The notes: generated by a model not told the origin, from the letters alone. A stretch of DNA of 64,000 nt from Tipula vernalis (GCA_958295665.1 OY282560.1:48236333-48300332), one strand, 5' to 3'; shown: positions 11,874 through 25,038, counted from the first letter of the stretch. Numbers and translations: made by a program.

Positions 11874-13276
11874 TCATTGTAAGAGCCGATAAAACACCAT
11901 TCGGTGAGCATGAACGATGCTTTAATGCTCCAACGATAAACGAAGTGGCAGTCGTTATGGTTGGAACGGAATTCAATCGGCGAGCGGCTTCTGTACATTC
12001 GTTTGAACCAAAAGACATTGCGTGTCGAAGATTATATTCATTTGTGCGATGCAATTGGAAATGATGGAAACGCTGCCAACATTGGTCAAATGTGCATACT
12101 TCCTGTTTCGTATACTGTAAGCCCAAGACATATGCATGAGTATGCTCAAGATGCGGAAATCAAAGATTTGCTATCGCATGGTCAGTCATCGCATCACAGA
12201 CATGATCTGACAGCTAGGGGTTTCAAACAAAAACTAATGAAACACATGGATCTCATAATAAAAAATCTTATTTACGGTGAAGTGCAATGCTGGATGTGTT
12301 CGATTGAATGGCAAAAACGGGGTTTACCGCACGCTCATATTCTAATTTGGCTGAAAGAAAAAAAAGTTCCAACTCAAATCGATAGTGTTATATCTGCTGA
12401 ACTACCGAATCAACAAGAAGATCCGATACTTTTTGACGTTGTCTGCAAGAACATGATTCACGGCCCATGCAGAGCATTGAATATGAGTTCGCCTTGCATG
12501 AATGACGGCAAATGCACGAAGAGATATCCACACGATTTGAATGATGAAACTCAAACTGGTGAGGATGGATATCCGAAATACAGACGACGAAAGCCAGAAG
12601 ATGGAGGATTCACCACCACCATTAAAGTAAGAAACGTTGATATTGACATTGATAACAGATGGATTGTTCCATACAGTCCAATACTGTCAAAAACATTTCA
12701 GGCTCATATCAATGTGGAATACTGCAACTCCGTAAAACCCATTAAGTACATATGCAAATATGTTCGGGCTTTCAAATCGAATCGATGAAATCACTCAATT
12801 TTAGATGGGTCGTTACATCAGCAGTAATGAAGCTGTCTGGCAAATTCTTAATTTCAGTATTCACGAACGATATACAACTGTTCAACATCTTGCTGTTCAT
12901 TTAGAAAACGGTCAATGTGTATATTTTACCGAAGAAAATGCCGAAGAACGAGCAGCACAGCCACAAAATACAATACCAATTGTGTCAAGCTGATAATTTT
13001 GCGAAAACATTGCTGTATCATGCAGTTCCGAAATATTACACTTGGAACACAACAAGCAAAATGTTTTACAGAAGAAAGCGAGGCGCTGTTGTTCTAGACT
13101 ATGCTGGTGTTCGTGCATCTGATGCATTGGGTCGAGTATATACTGTATATCCAAATAAGGCTGAATGTTACTATTTAAGAATGTTGCTTCACACGACGGG
13201 ACACGACATTGGCAGAAACAGCTCTCACGTGTCTTCCACCACAAATTCGTTCGCAAACTGTTTGCAATTATTTTAA
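11874..13276 (+). pseudogene. Helitron Rep (HUH endonuclease) domain, with deletions
   Basis: The catalytic HUH motif appears as GLPHAHILIWL (about 12322-12354). Upstream is SPRHMHEYAQDAEIKDLL, where a ~20-residue block usual in the family (ending in FITFTCNP) is missing between QDA and EIKD. Downstream, CKNMIHGPC, KCTKRYPHD and IKYICKYV, the start of the tyrosine-containing region, are present. The frame then fails after 12786 and resumes at about 12805 and 12917 with YYTWN and RVYTVYP. In Helitrons this nuclease nicks and joins single strands during rolling-circle transposition. The missing block and the frameshift in the tyrosine region make it inactive. Confidence 0.85.
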
Positions 13277-14690
13277 CGACTTGTGCGCCTTCTGATCCAA
13301 AAAATCTTTGGGAAAAGAATAAAGAAACCATGAGTGACGATATACTAAGACAAGCACGTAGAACGAATCCGAATGTGGAAATTCAGTTTTCGGATAACAT
13401 TTTCAATGAAGCACTCATACAGCTTGGACTACCAGCACCGACACGTGATCGAAACAATATTCACGACAGAGATTTGGTACGTGAACGACAATATAATTCT
13501 GATGAATTGCGCCATTTTTTCGATGCTCAGAAACAACTGCTGACTGCTGATCAAAAAATAGTTTTAGGAAAAGCTATGCAATACGTAGCAAACGAAAGTG
13601 GTGGAATTATTTTCCTTGACGCACCTGGAGGCACTGGAAAACATTCTTGCTCAATTTGATACTCGCTGAAATTCGATTGAAAAATGAAATTGCACTAGCC
13701 GTAGGCATCGTCTGTGATCGCATCAACGTTACTCGATGGCGGGCGTACATCGCATTCAGCTCTTAAGCTTCCATTAAATGTAAACTATACCGAAGCACCA
13801 ACATGTAATATCTGTAAAAATTCTGGCATGGCTGCAGTATTAAAAACAAGCTCACTTATTGTATGGGATGAATGCACTATGGCGCACAAAAAATTTCTTG
13901 AAGCTCTTGACCGTACTCTCAAAGATTTCAGAGAAAATGACCGACCAATGGGTGGAATACTTTCGATTGATCCGACTACACGTGAAATATCTTTTCCGCT
14001 AAACTTTTGCCAAATGCAGTCATCAATTCAAAATGTTGTGCAGAAAGTTTTTCCCGATATTACAAACAATTTGAAAAAACATGATTGGCTTTGCGATTAA
14101 GCAATTTTGGATCCGAAGAATGATGATGTCCACAAAACAAACAATAAAATTCAATTGAAGCTACCCGGTGAAGTTGTCAAATACAAATCGATTGACACAG
14201 TTATAGATGAGGAACAAGCTATGAACTATACAATAGAGTTTCTTAACTCTTTGGAACCATTTATATTGCCACATATTAACTTTAAAAGTTGGTTCACCGT
14301 TGATGCTCATTCGCAACTTAGATCCAACAAAATTGTGCAACGGAACAAGACTTGCTGTTAAAATATTATCGCCGAATTCAATCGAAGCCACAATTATCAG
14401 CGGCAAGCTGATACCACAAATTCCAATGATTTCAACCGATTTACCCTTCGATTTCAAGCAATTACAGTTTCCAGTGCGGCCGGCTTTTACCATAACCATC
14501 AATAAGGCTCAAGGCCAATCGCTAAGTGTTGCTGGTTTGAATTTAGAAAATTCCTGTTTCTCGCACGGCCAATTATATGTTGCTTGCTTCAGAGTTGGAA
14601 CGCCGAAAAATCTTTATATTTACACACCTACCGAAAAAACTCAAAATGTTGTTGCATTAAGAGCATTAAGTAGCACATGTCGGGTATCCG
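13165..14690 (+). pseudogene. Helitron PIF1-like helicase domain, broken
   Basis: The Walker A loop is visible as FLDAPGGTGK (about 13611-13640), but the frame breaks immediately after the lysine. Walker B is VWDECTMAHK (about 13861-13890), followed by LDRTLKDFRENDRPMGG. Part of the segment after GG is deleted. The C-terminal helicase motif [18 protein letters not shown] (about 14486-14540) and [11 protein letters not shown] remain in yet another frame. In the family this superfamily 1 helicase unwinds the transposing strand. There are at least four frame changes. The frame then runs into the (TA)n tract, which is non-coding. Confidence 0.85.
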
Positions 14691-14691
14691 C

Positions 14692-14909
<218 letters not shown>

Positions 14910-15159
14910 ATATCTATACCATTTGCTATAAAAAGGCGTTGCAGCGCACGCCGGGTATCCGCTAGTTTTAAATATTTAAAAATCTGAAAACAAGTAGCTT
15001 TACAAATTTTAATTAAGCTCCAACTCCCTATCCAAGCTCTCAGTAGCCGCAAGAAGGCGTAACAATGTTCTGGATGGCATGTTCTGTTTAATATTTGTGA
15101 TAATCAATATCTCTGAAAATTAAAATCAAACCAATCAATATTTCTAAGTAATAGGGAAC

Positions 15160-15234
15160 GCCACAAGCGGCTAGCATTAAAAACAAAAAAACAAAATAAA
15201 GACTCTCTCACACTTAATAACTCAACACCTCCAC
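15160..15234 (-). repeat. copia A polypurine tract and start of 3' LTR
   Basis: Read on the minus strand, GTGGAGG (15228-15234) precedes TGTTGAGTTATTAAG, starting at 15227. A purine run followed by TGTTG is the expected junction between copia internal sequence and 3' LTR. The far end of the LTR was not found; it may extend towards 14966. Confidence 0.55.
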
Positions 15235-15289
15235 TAGAGCTTTATTTTCTGGCACTCAACTCTTCACAAGATTGACTCCCATTGAACAG

Positions 15290-15652
15290 AACCTGTGTTT
15301 TTCTGCTGTTACCGGTTTGGTAAGGCTATATGCTAACATTTCGTTTGTGTTCACGTAAACAAATTTAACTACATACCTTGTCATTAACCTTCTCGCGCAG
15401 AAAATGATGACGAACATCTATATGCTTTGTTCTGGGTGAAAAAGCTGTCTTCTCCGTTAGTTGGATCGCTCCTTTGTTGTCGGAGTGTATGATGGTTGAA
15501 CATTTATTTTCCCCTAGCAACTCCTGACGTATACCCCGCCACCAAATAGCCTCTTGCATTGCCAAAGACATAGCCATGTATTCGGACTCTGTTGTAGACA
15601 AAGCAACTGTTGATTGCTTCTTTGATTTGGATCAGCTGGAACACCTACACTA
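15290..15652 (-). pseudogene. copia A RNase H
   Basis: TTESEYMAMSLAMQEAIW, IHSDNKGAIQL and RTKHIDVRHHFLREKV are the conserved copia RNase H blocks, including the TESEY and DN motifs. A stop precedes the C-terminal tail, which continues with AYSLTKPVTAEKH near 15300-15340. In copia elements RNase H removes the RNA template during cDNA synthesis. The upstream junction with RT is frameshifted near 15600. Confidence 0.8.
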
Positions 15653-16436
15653 TTACAATCGACCATTTGGAAACGTTCTAATATTTTTTGAATATACTGG
15701 ATTTGATTTATCGAAATCGTTCCCGACTTGCGGTCTCGCGTAAAATGCATGCCCAACACTACCGATCTCGCCAATGTCCTTCATTTTAAATTGCTTCTGT
15801 AGACACAACTTCAAATCAGCTTTCAAAACTTTGTCGTTGGAAAAAATGAGCAAGTCTACATATACTGCCACAATCAACATCTTACTACTATCTATAAGAT
15901 AGTAATTTGAGCATTTCATGCCAACATTTTTCAAAGCAGCAAACGCTGATTCCATACACGACTGAACTGCTTGAGCCCGTATAACGACTTCTTCATACAA
16001 CAAACACGTTGACACCCATCACTAAACTTTTCAGGTTGAATCATATAGATTTCCTCGCTTAAATCGCCATGAAGGAACGCTGTAATCGCATCCATCTGAT
16101 CTATCTCTAAATCGTATCTCACAGCTACCGCAATCAAAAACCGTATCGACGAGTAGCGAACTACGGGTGAGAATGTCTCCTCATAATCAATGCCCTTACG
16201 CTGAGCACAACCCTTCACTACCAAATGAGCCTTGTACCGATCTACCACTCCTTTCTCGTTGTACTTGGTCTTAAAAACCCATTTGCATTGAATTGCTCTA
16301 TACGATCAGGTGGCAAATCTGTAAGCGACCACGTCTCGTTTTCGATTAACGAACGATACTCCTCTTCCATAGCTGTTTTCCAGTGAGACGCATTTGAGCT
16401 GCTCGTAGCCCCCTCCACTGTCAATGAATCATCCAA
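15653..16436 (-). pseudogene. copia A reverse transcriptase, catalytic motif altered
   Basis: In minus-strand order the pieces are WKTAMEEEYRSLIENETWSL (RT N-terminus), VDRYKAHLVVKGCAQRKGIDYEETFSP, DQMDAITAFLHGDLSEEIYM, SLYGLKQ, and an active-site motif that reads YVDL instead of YVDD (about 15855). Frames change near 16245, 15970 and 15720. Loss of the second Asp alone would abolish polymerase activity. The domain order and spacing otherwise match Ty1/copia RT. Confidence 0.85.
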
Positions 16437-16454
16437 TTGAACACGTGATACAAC

Positions 16455-17050
16455 TTAAACGAAATCATTACTTTTCGTCGACTTGTGCTTTGTCAATGAA
16501 CGACCCGATTGTAACGAAACATCGTTCACTTCCTCATTTGGCGGTTCATTACTACCCGAAACGTTAATTGAATCATCATCTGTTAGATTCTCACTATTTT
16601 GATATCCAGATACGCCTTCTGAACTTGCTATTGTAACAATTGCCTCATCCTCCACTTCATTGCTATAATCTTCGAATGGATAAAAATGATTAGAAAATTC
16701 GTTACAATCAATTACCTTGTTTCCACAGCGTTGATCCTCCAGAAAAACGACATCACGACTGACATCCACTCGTAATATTTCCAAATCAAAAACTTGATAG
16801 CCTTTAAAATTCTTGCTGTAGCCGACCATGATGTATTCCCTTGATGTAGAATCAAATTTCTGGCGCTTTTGTTTCGGAACATGTACCATTGCCTTGCATC
16901 CAAACACTTTCAAGTTGGACAAATCAGGCTTTTTGTTGGACCAAATTTCTTCGGGCGTTTTATCGATAGCCCCACGATATGGTGAACGATTCAAAAGATT
17001 AGCCGCTGTGTTGACAGCTTCACCCCAAAATCTGTTGTCAAACTTTGACA
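16455..17050 (-). pseudogene. copia A integrase C-terminal region and linker
   Basis: An open minus-strand frame encodes RFWGEAVNTAANLLNRSP, KTPEEIWSNKKPDLSNLKVF and REYIMVGYSKNFKGYQVF, the conserved post-core integrase segment of copia elements. A low-complexity acidic/serine linker follows before RT. The catalytic DDE core is absent because the element is cut at its satellite junction. Codons upstream of about 17050 (VLEYGEM side) resemble satellite A as much as integrase, so the start is uncertain. Confidence 0.8.
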
Positions 17051-17420
17051 TTTCGCCGTATTCTAGAACTTTATCCAAAAATCATTTTAGAATCCCATTT
17101 TGATCGCACATGTCAAATTTCACTAAAATCGGTTAAGGAATAGCCAAGTGCAATTCAAATTGGCCATATTTTAGAACTTCGCTCTGAGAATCATTGTAGA
17201 ATCCCGTTCCCATCGCCCAGATCAATTTTCTCTAAAATCGGTTAAGGAATAGCCAAGTTCCATCATGATTGATGAAAATCCCATTTCCAACGCACATGTC
17301 AAATTTCACTAAAATCGGTTAGGAAATAGCCAAGTTCCATCGTAATTGGCCATAATCCAGAACTTCATCGAAAAATCATTTTAGAATCCCATTTCCAACG
17401 CACTTGTCAAATTTTCGGCA
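17050..17420. repeat. satellite A, about 3 units of ~120 bp
   Basis: Units carry AGAACTTC...AAAATCATTTTAGAATCCC, then TTTCACTAAAATCGGTTA and ATAGCCAAGTTCCATC. Copies begin near 17060 and 17180, a shortened one near 17270, then one near 17370. A related copy in the opposite orientation lies at 45135-45250. Confidence 0.8.
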
Positions 17421-17459
17421 GAGGACAGCTTCGAACCGTTTGGGAATAACGAAGATTAA

Positions 17460-19560
17460 CTGATATTTTTAATGTTATTCGAAATTTTCGCGGCATGTGT
17501 TGCTTTGGGGTGCAACCAATTAATTGCTTGATATTTAGTTGCGTAACGAGATTACGAAGATTTTCGAAATTTTACAAAGGTTATTTGATTTTTTTCGAAA
17601 ACAATCATCGTTTGCCCACAAATTTGGATGACCTCGAAAAATTTCGAAAATTTTGCGAAATCTCATTGTACACCTATGTAAATATCAAGAAAATCAGTGA
17701 TAAGCACCTTAAAGTGATTCGGAAGGTTATTCGGAATTTGTTATGTTGTTCGAAGTTATTCAAAATTTTTACGGCATGTGTGTCGCTTTGTGGTTCTAAT
17801 CACTGAGTTGCTTGATGTTTAGTCGGATAATTTCATTCTTTTGGGAATAACGATGATGATTATCCGGCATTTTTAAAGGTATGTATTGGGAATTTTTTTA
17901 TGTACTTTGAAGTTACTTAAAATTTTCGCGGCATGGCGTGCTTCGGGGTGCAACATATTTAGTTCAATAACGAGATTAACACAAGATTTTCGAAGTTTTT
18001 CAAGGTTAATCGATTTTTTTGAGAATAACGATGTTTATTAGGCATTTTTAGGAAGTTACTTGAAAATGTTCGCAGCATGTTTTGCTTTGAGGTGCTAATC
18101 ACGGAGTTGCTTGATTTAGTTGATTAATAACATTAAGCATATTATCAAAATTTTCTTGGATGCTCGAATTTTATTTTGGGTAATGACGATGGTTATCCGT
18201 CATTTTTAAAGTAACTCGGAATTTTCGCGGCATGTGTAGCTTTTGGCTTACAACCAATGAGTTGCTTGATATTTAGTTGGGAAACGAGGTTACGAAAGAT
18301 TTCCAAAATTTTTCGAGGTTATTCGAGTTTCTTGGGGAATAACGATGATTAGCCAGCATTTTTAATGAGTTTCGATTATTTTTAGGTAATTTGAAATTAC
18401 TTGAAATTTTCGTAATGAGTTGCTTCATTACCCAACATTTTCGAAGTTTTTGGATGTTATTCGAATTTTTTTTTGGGAATAACGAAGACAGTCCGGGGTT
18501 TTTAAGGTTATTCGATTATTTTTTTAGGCTTGGGTTGCTTTGAGGTGTTAATCACTGAGTTGTTTGATATTTAGTTGCATAACGAGATTACTGATGATTT
18601 TCGAAATTTTTCGATGGAATTCGATTTTTTTGGGAAAACGATGGTTATCCAGCATTTTGCTTTGAGGTGCGAAATATCGAAGTTTATGTGTTGGTTTGGA
18701 ATACAACCAATGAGTTGCTCGATATTTACTTGTGTAACGATATTACGCAAGATTTTCGCAATTTTGCGGCATGTGTCGCTTTGTGGTTCTAATCAGTAAG
18801 TTGCTTGATATTTAGTTGCATAATTTCATTCTTTTGGAAATAACGACGATGATTATCCGGCATTTTTAAAGATATTGCGAATTTTTTAATGTAGTTTGAA
18901 GTTACTTGAAATTTTCGCGGCATGTCTTGCTTTGGGGTCCAACCAACAATGACTTGCTTGATATTTAGTTCCATAACAAGATTAAGCAAGATTTTCAAAG
19001 TTTTTCAAGGTTATTCAATTTTTTGGGGAATAATGATGACTATCCGAAATTTTTAAAATTATTCGGATTGTTTTATATAATTCGAACTTATTTGAAAATT
19101 TTCGCAGCATGTTTTGCTTTGAGGTGCTAATGGTTGAGTTGCTTGATATTTAGTTGCAAAATGAGATTATTCCAATGATTATCCAGCATTTTTAAAGTTA
19201 TTCGAAATTTTATTAGATTATTCGAAGTTACTTGAAATTTTTGTGGCTTTGAGGTGCTAATCATTGAATTGCTTGATATTTAGTTAATTAATAGCATTAC
19301 GCCATATTTTCAAAATTTTGCTGGTTGGTCGAATTATTTTTGTGTAGCTTTGGCGTACAACCAATGAGTTGCTTGATATTTAGTTGCGTAACGAAATTAC
19401 GAAAGATTTTTGAAAATTTTTCCAGGTTATTCGAGTTTTTTTGGGCAATATCGATGATTATCCAGCCTTTTTAAAGTTATTTGAATTTTTTTTTAGCTAA
19501 TTCGAAGTTACTTGAAATTTTCGCCATGAATTGCTTGATATTTGATTACATAATGATGTT
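17460..19560. repeat. satellite B, degenerate tandem array with GTTGCTTGATATTTAGTTG motif
   Basis: The motif or close variants occurs about 12 times (near 17520, 17807, 18105, 18260, 18557, 18712, 18800, 18952, 19137, 19268, 19367, 19530). Spacing is irregular, often about 150 bases. Between copies are shared blocks such as GGGAATAACGATGATTATCC and GAAATTTTCGCGGCATGTG. Units are diverged and partly deleted. No coding content. Confidence 0.85.
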
Positions 19561-21540
19561 ATCCAAGATTTTCGAATGTTTTTTTGATTTTGTGTTGAGA
19601 ATAACGATGGTTTTCCGGCATTTTTATTTGATGTTACATTTCGTTGAGATTTCGAATCAAAATAGAAAACGATATTCGGTGGTTGGTCGTTGTGGTAATT
19701 CTACAAAATAACTGTACACGTTCCGTTCAGTTTTGAAAAAGCTGAGCTTTGCTTTCATGAGACTTGGCAGCTTTATGTACGGTCTAGCCCTTTTCAATCG
19801 AAAATCAGTCATTTGACAACTAAAGGCAGTAATAAAAATTCAGATATTCGACATCGAGAACAAAGTGATTTAAACCCATTCTATTGTGGGGGTTAGGCAC
19901 CGAAATTGAATTACTTATTTGAATCAAAATGTTGATTGGAATAAATTTCCGATTTAATTCAAAATCATTTAGAAATTGAAAAAAAAAACCTGCTGGCTAA
20001 ATAAAATTTAATGGACTGGTTGTAAATACTGCAATGCAATAACCATTATAATAATGATTAATTCATGACATATTACTAACATAAATAATTCATACACATC
20101 AAATATATATTTGTGATTTGAAATGTGCATTTTTATCCAAATACCTCATACATTCTTATTGAAAAGACTGAAATCCATTATTAATGAGCATCTCCCATAA
20201 AGTAAGTTTAACAGCCTGAGTAAATTAAATATGCGCGTAAATTTAAAGGTTACAAAACTTAGTGGCAAATAAAATTACTTATACGCGCTTGTAACCGCAG
20301 TAACTTATTAAAATTTATTAATCGTTATGTAATCATAAAATAATCATAGTTTTACACTTTTAATATTTATTAATTGTTTTGCGTTTAGGCAAGATTTTGA
20401 AATATAGGAGACAACTTTGATTTTCTCACGATTTTAGGAGAGGAACACAATTACATAACATTTGCACCGTATATGGTCGCGAAACCAATTAACATGTTAA
20501 TATGTGTAAATTATGATGAACATACTGTATGTTAGAGTGGTATGAGCACTTTAAATTCATAAAACCACAATTTAACGATTTTTTTTTTCTGTAATATTCA
20601 TGTCTAAAATCATTTCACTCTAAAACAAGGCATTTTTATGTGTACAACACGATTCAATTTCAAGTTATCCACCTTTAAGGTGATTTCATTACAAAAAGTA
20701 ATGATTTACAAGAAAAGTTAGTTATAGGTCAACAATGCTCTTAATTAGGGAGGAATTTTGATTTATTGATCCTCATAAAACTTCAGATGAAACGTGTTGG
20801 AGCTGTAGTAATTTTAAGATATCAGCATTTTGTAAAATTTTATGAATGTGCAAACTCGATTTTGACCAAATTCGATTTGAGTTTAATTGGATAGGCCCGA
20901 TCGTTCTTATATACCGTTAAAGCTATATAAATTAAATTATTTGTACAGACATCCAGTTTATGCAAAAGAAAATATGTTTTCAAAACAACCTTGAAAACTT
21001 ATAAATATTTATGTAAATCAATAAGTATCTCGTGACATACGCTCATAATGGAAAACAATTTTTTATACCAAAATTTATGATGTTGGTTAATTTTCTAATA
21101 GATACCAATTTGTCTATGAATATTGCCGAAGTATAAATGAAAAACCCATTTGTAAACATTATGTTAAAATATACAATCAGAGTTTATCATTTTAGGTTTA
21201 TGCGGGTAATCGGTATATAGTATGCCTGTTTATGTTGAAAAGTTTATTAATTTTATTTACTCGAAAATATTCTGACAAAATCAGCAAAAAATTATTATTC
21301 GCATAATAACAAAAGCGATTAAGCGAAATTACCTGTTGATGTTCTCTTGTTTGATCGATATCAGATACGAATTTGATATTGCCCACAAACAATATTGTCG
21401 TAGATTAGTACGAAATCTGATTATGCATGCTATCTATACATTTGTCAATAATTCTCCCTTGCTGCTTTTGAATTCCACTTAGATCATACAGTTCACTTTT
21501 TGTAGGTAAAAAAGATCTCATTTGAAGTACGCAAATATGT
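19561..21540. other. AT-rich spacer
   Basis: No genes or repeats recognised. Frames are short and stop-dense, and there are runs of A/T. Nothing links it to the flanking satellites. Confidence 0.5.
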
Positions 21541-22639
21541 TTGTTGAACAAATTTCGTCGGCGGAATATCTTACAACATTTGATGCAAATATTGCTTGTT
21601 ATTTATATGGCCGACCCCAGGGATCGACCATTTGATAATTTTTACATCAAGTGCATACTATGAACATTCGAGAAAAATCATTTGACTTTGGGACTATTAA
21701 TTTGTGTTGAACAAATTTCGTCGTCGGATTATCGTACAACATTTGATGCAAATATTGCTTGTTGCTTGTTATTTATATGGCCGACCCCAGGGACCGACCA
21801 TTTGATAATTTTTACATCAAGTGCATACTATGAACATTCGAGAAAAATCATTTGACCTTGAGACTTTTGAATTTTGTTGAACAAATATCGTCGTTGGATT
21901 ATCGTACAACATTTGATGCAAATATTGCTTTTTGCTTGATATTTATATGGCCGACCCCAGGGATCGACCATTTGATAATTTTTATTTCAAGTGCGTACTA
22001 CGAACATTCGAGAAAAATCATTTGACCTTGAGACTTTTGATTTTTGTTGAACAAATATCGTCGTCGGATTATCGTACAACATTTGATGCAAATATTGCTT
22101 GTTATTTATATGGCCGAACCCAGGGATCGACCATTTGATAATTTTTATTTCCGTACTACGAAAATTCGAGAAAAATCATTTGACCTTGAGACTTGATTTT
22201 TGTTGAACAAATATCGTCGTCGGATTATCGTACAACATTTGATGCAAATATTGCTTGTTATTTATATGGCCGACCCCAGGGATCGACCATTTGATAATTC
22301 TTATTTCAAGTGCGTACTACGAACATTCGAGAAAAATCATTTGACCTTGAGACTTTTGATTTTTGTTGAACAAATATCGTCGTCGGATTATCGTACAACA
22401 TTTGATGCAAATATTGCTTGTTATTTATATGGCCGACCCCAGGGATCGACCATTTGATAATTCTTATTTCAAGTGCGTACTACGAACATTCGAGAAAAAT
22501 CATTTGACCTTGAGACTTTTGATTTTTGTTGAACAAATATCGTCGTCGGATTATCGTACAACATTTGATGCAAATATTGCTTGTTATTTATATGGCCGAC
22601 CCCAGGGATCAACCATTTGATAATTTATATTTAACTATT
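21541..22639. repeat. satellite C, ~163-bp tandem repeat, about 6.6 copies
   Basis: Units start near 21546, 21711, 21879, 22049, 22206, 22369 and 22532 with GAACAAATATCGTCGTCGG, then TATATGGCCGACCCCAGGG and ACATTCGAGAAAAATCATTTG. The last full copies are exactly 163 bases and almost identical. The first differ in length and sequence, and one has a short deletion near 22150. The final unit is cut at about 22620-22640, where copia B begins. Confidence 0.95.
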
Positions 22640-23659
22640 CTTTTTGCTGCATTCCAATGGGTATCCGTGTGATTTGACAAGAATCTGCTGACAACTCCCA
22701 CTGCAAAGGAGATGTCTGGTCGACTGACTATTGCGGCAAATATTAGACAACCAATGGCTTCTCGATACGGAAAAGATTTTTCTTTTGATTCTTGACTATT
22801 GTCTGTTGAATTGAGATGTATCTGTGGATCAGCCGGAATGCTTATAGGATTAGCTGTTTCAAGGTTAAATCGTTTTATAATTTGATTTATGTAGTCTGTT
22901 TGATGAATAAAAATGGAACGTTTTTCACGATTTCGTTCAATTTTCAGTCCAACAAAATTATCCGGTTCGTTTATTTTAACCTCGAAGGTCGCTTGTAGAT
23001 GATGAAGTACTATTTTCAGTGCCTCTTTGGTTTCAGCCATGACTAATCCATCATCAACATATAGTATTAATAGTACTTTCACATTATTGAATTGTCCTCG
23101 ATAGACACAATTATCAGCATTACTTTGTACGAAGCCGTACTTGCTCGAAAAACTGTGAAATGTTGTATTCCAACAGTGCGAAGCTTGTTTTAAGCCGTAC
23201 AATGATTTTTTTTTTAACTTACATACCATGTTCGAACTGATTTTCGTTCCGTCTGGTGGGGTCAAATAAAAGTCTTCTTGCAAATTGCCGAACAGGAACG
23301 CTATCTCAAAATTATTTCTTGCTGCAACGGAGAGAAGAACCCTAATTGAGTCAAAACGTGTTGTCGGTGCAAATGTTTCATTGTAGTTGATGCCCTGTTT
23401 TTGTGCAGGGTATGCACACAAAGTCTTGATTTGTACCGAACAACATCTCCATTCGGATTTCTTTTAACTTTGAAAACCCATTTTGATCCAATAGTACTTC
23501 TACCGGGGGTGGTAACTTAACAACCTCCAATGTGTTGTTCTTTTCGAGTACATCTAACTCTTCCTGTATTAACTTCGTCCAATTTTTCGCTTCTGTACAT
23601 GATATCGCTTCCTCATACGTCTCAGAAATGTCAGCTTCAGCAAAATTCGCCTCAAGCAT
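22640..23659 (-). pseudogene. copia B reverse transcriptase, C-terminally truncated
   Basis: The blocks are QGINYNETFAPTTRFDSIR, SLYGLKQASHCWN, the intact active site LYVDDGLV (about 23060) and GLKIERNREKRSIFIHQTDY, then PYREAIGCLIFA and RPDISFAVG. The motif A block (normally DVKTAFLNG) is shortened to EIAFLFG, consistent with a small in-frame deletion. The coding sequence stops after HWNAAKRIVKY, at the satellite C edge, so RNase H is gone. An upstream piece (about 23380-23659) holds the RT N-terminus in another frame. Confidence 0.85.
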
Positions 23660-23690
23660 TCTGTTTTTGTCGCGATTGCGTAACTTATAG

Positions 23691-25038
23691 TTAGCATTGA
23701 CATTGACTATTTATTGACTGCTGTGTTGTCGCTTCTTGTTTCTCTAAATCGTCTTCTATGTCTTGAATTCCTTCAGTTGTATTATTTTTAGATTCAAGAT
23801 TTTCTATCATAAAGGATTCTTCATCATAAAGGCGATAATTCGTAGAATTTCCGTCGTAGCCAACAAACATTAGTTTCTTGCACTTTGGATCCAGTTTTGT
23901 ACGAAGCTCTTTTGGAATATGCATGTACGCCTCACATCCAAAGATTTTTGTATGGTCCAATATAGGCTTTTTACCTGTCCATAATTGGTATGGGGTTGAA
24001 TCGGGTGTTGAGTGGTTGGAGTGCGATTTAGAATATACACTGCTGTGTTGATAGCTTCATTCCACAAATTAATTGAAACATTCTTTGCATATATCATCGA
24101 TCGTGCACTCTCCACGATAGTTCTCATGTCTCGTTCCGCTCTCCCATTCTGTTCGGGTGTTTAGGGAGCTGTTGTTTCCAATGATATTCCATTTTTCGAG
24201 AGATACCCCTTGAAAATGTTGTTACAGTATTCGATTCCGTTATCAACGTGGCGACCCGAACTTGTTGCGTGAGTGATTGACAAAATCTTTGAAAGAGTCG
24301 AAAGCATCTGATTTTTGTTTAATGAAGTAAACGACACGATAACCGGAGTTGTCATCTTTGAAAAGAATGAAATATCGCATTCCACTGACTCATGGTTGAG
24401 ACATGGGACCACATATGTCACTGTGTATAAACTCACCGGGTTTGGTTTTTCTGTTTACTACTGTTTTAAATGGTAACTTGTGACCTTTTCCATATAGACA
24501 CAGGTTTCACAGAAAAATTTGTTGATGTTGTCAATACTGACATTCTTAATGTCTCCCTTGGTTACCATTTCTTTTATCGCTTCCTTGTTAATATGTCCAA
24601 GTCTCTCGTGCCATAATTTTATATCTACACTGGTCGTTGCATTCGCTTCAGAGACCGTGATTGTGCGAAATAACAATCGGTATATATTGTTTGATTCTCG
24701 AATTGCGCAGGCTACTATATTGCTGTTTTCGTAAACTTCAGCATGGCTGTCTTGCCTTTTGCCGTTATTACATCTTCGGAGAACAAATTTTTCTTGAGAT
24801 CCGGTACGTATAACACATTTGTTATTGTTGATTCGTGCCATTTTTCTCCGATAAGTTTTTGAATTTTTACGGTATCTTTTCCTTTGACAACTAGACCTTG
24901 ATTATTTCCAAGTTTTACTGACGCGTAATCATCCATGGTTTCAAAAATTGAAAAATATTCACGCTTATGTGTCATACGCGCGGATGCGCCACTATCCATT
25001 ATCCAATAATCGTCGTCAATCGTGGATGTTAGTAACAA
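23691..25038 (-). pseudogene. copia B protease and integrase
   Basis: The protease motif WIMDSGASARMTHKREYF lies near 24950-25000. The zinc-binding pre-integrase block HERLGHINKEAIKEMV follows (about 24570-24620), then CGP-type sequence and the integrase core motif HVDNGIEYCNN (about 24220-24250). The post-core block NLWNEAINTAVYILNRTP and a GYDGNSTNYRLYDEE linker follow. Frames change at about 24840, 24450, 24140 and 23960. Family role: polyprotein cleavage and insertion of cDNA into the chromosome. Motifs are well preserved but split over at least five frames. Confidence 0.82.

Larger units (their letters stand above)
15160..17050 (-). mobile_element. Ty1/copia retrotransposon A, 5'-truncated
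   Basis: On the minus strand the order is integrase C-terminal part, reverse transcriptase, RNase H, polypurine tract and LTR start. Gag, protease and the integrase core are missing. The high-coordinate end merges into satellite A at about 17050, and the two sequences look alike over some 45 bases there. Stops and frameshifts occur throughout. Confidence 0.85.

Noticed and set aside
22200..22620. Two identical 85-residue open frames
   Set aside because: They are consecutive 163-bp satellite units. 163 is not a multiple of three, so the frames do not form a continuous protein, and they match no family.
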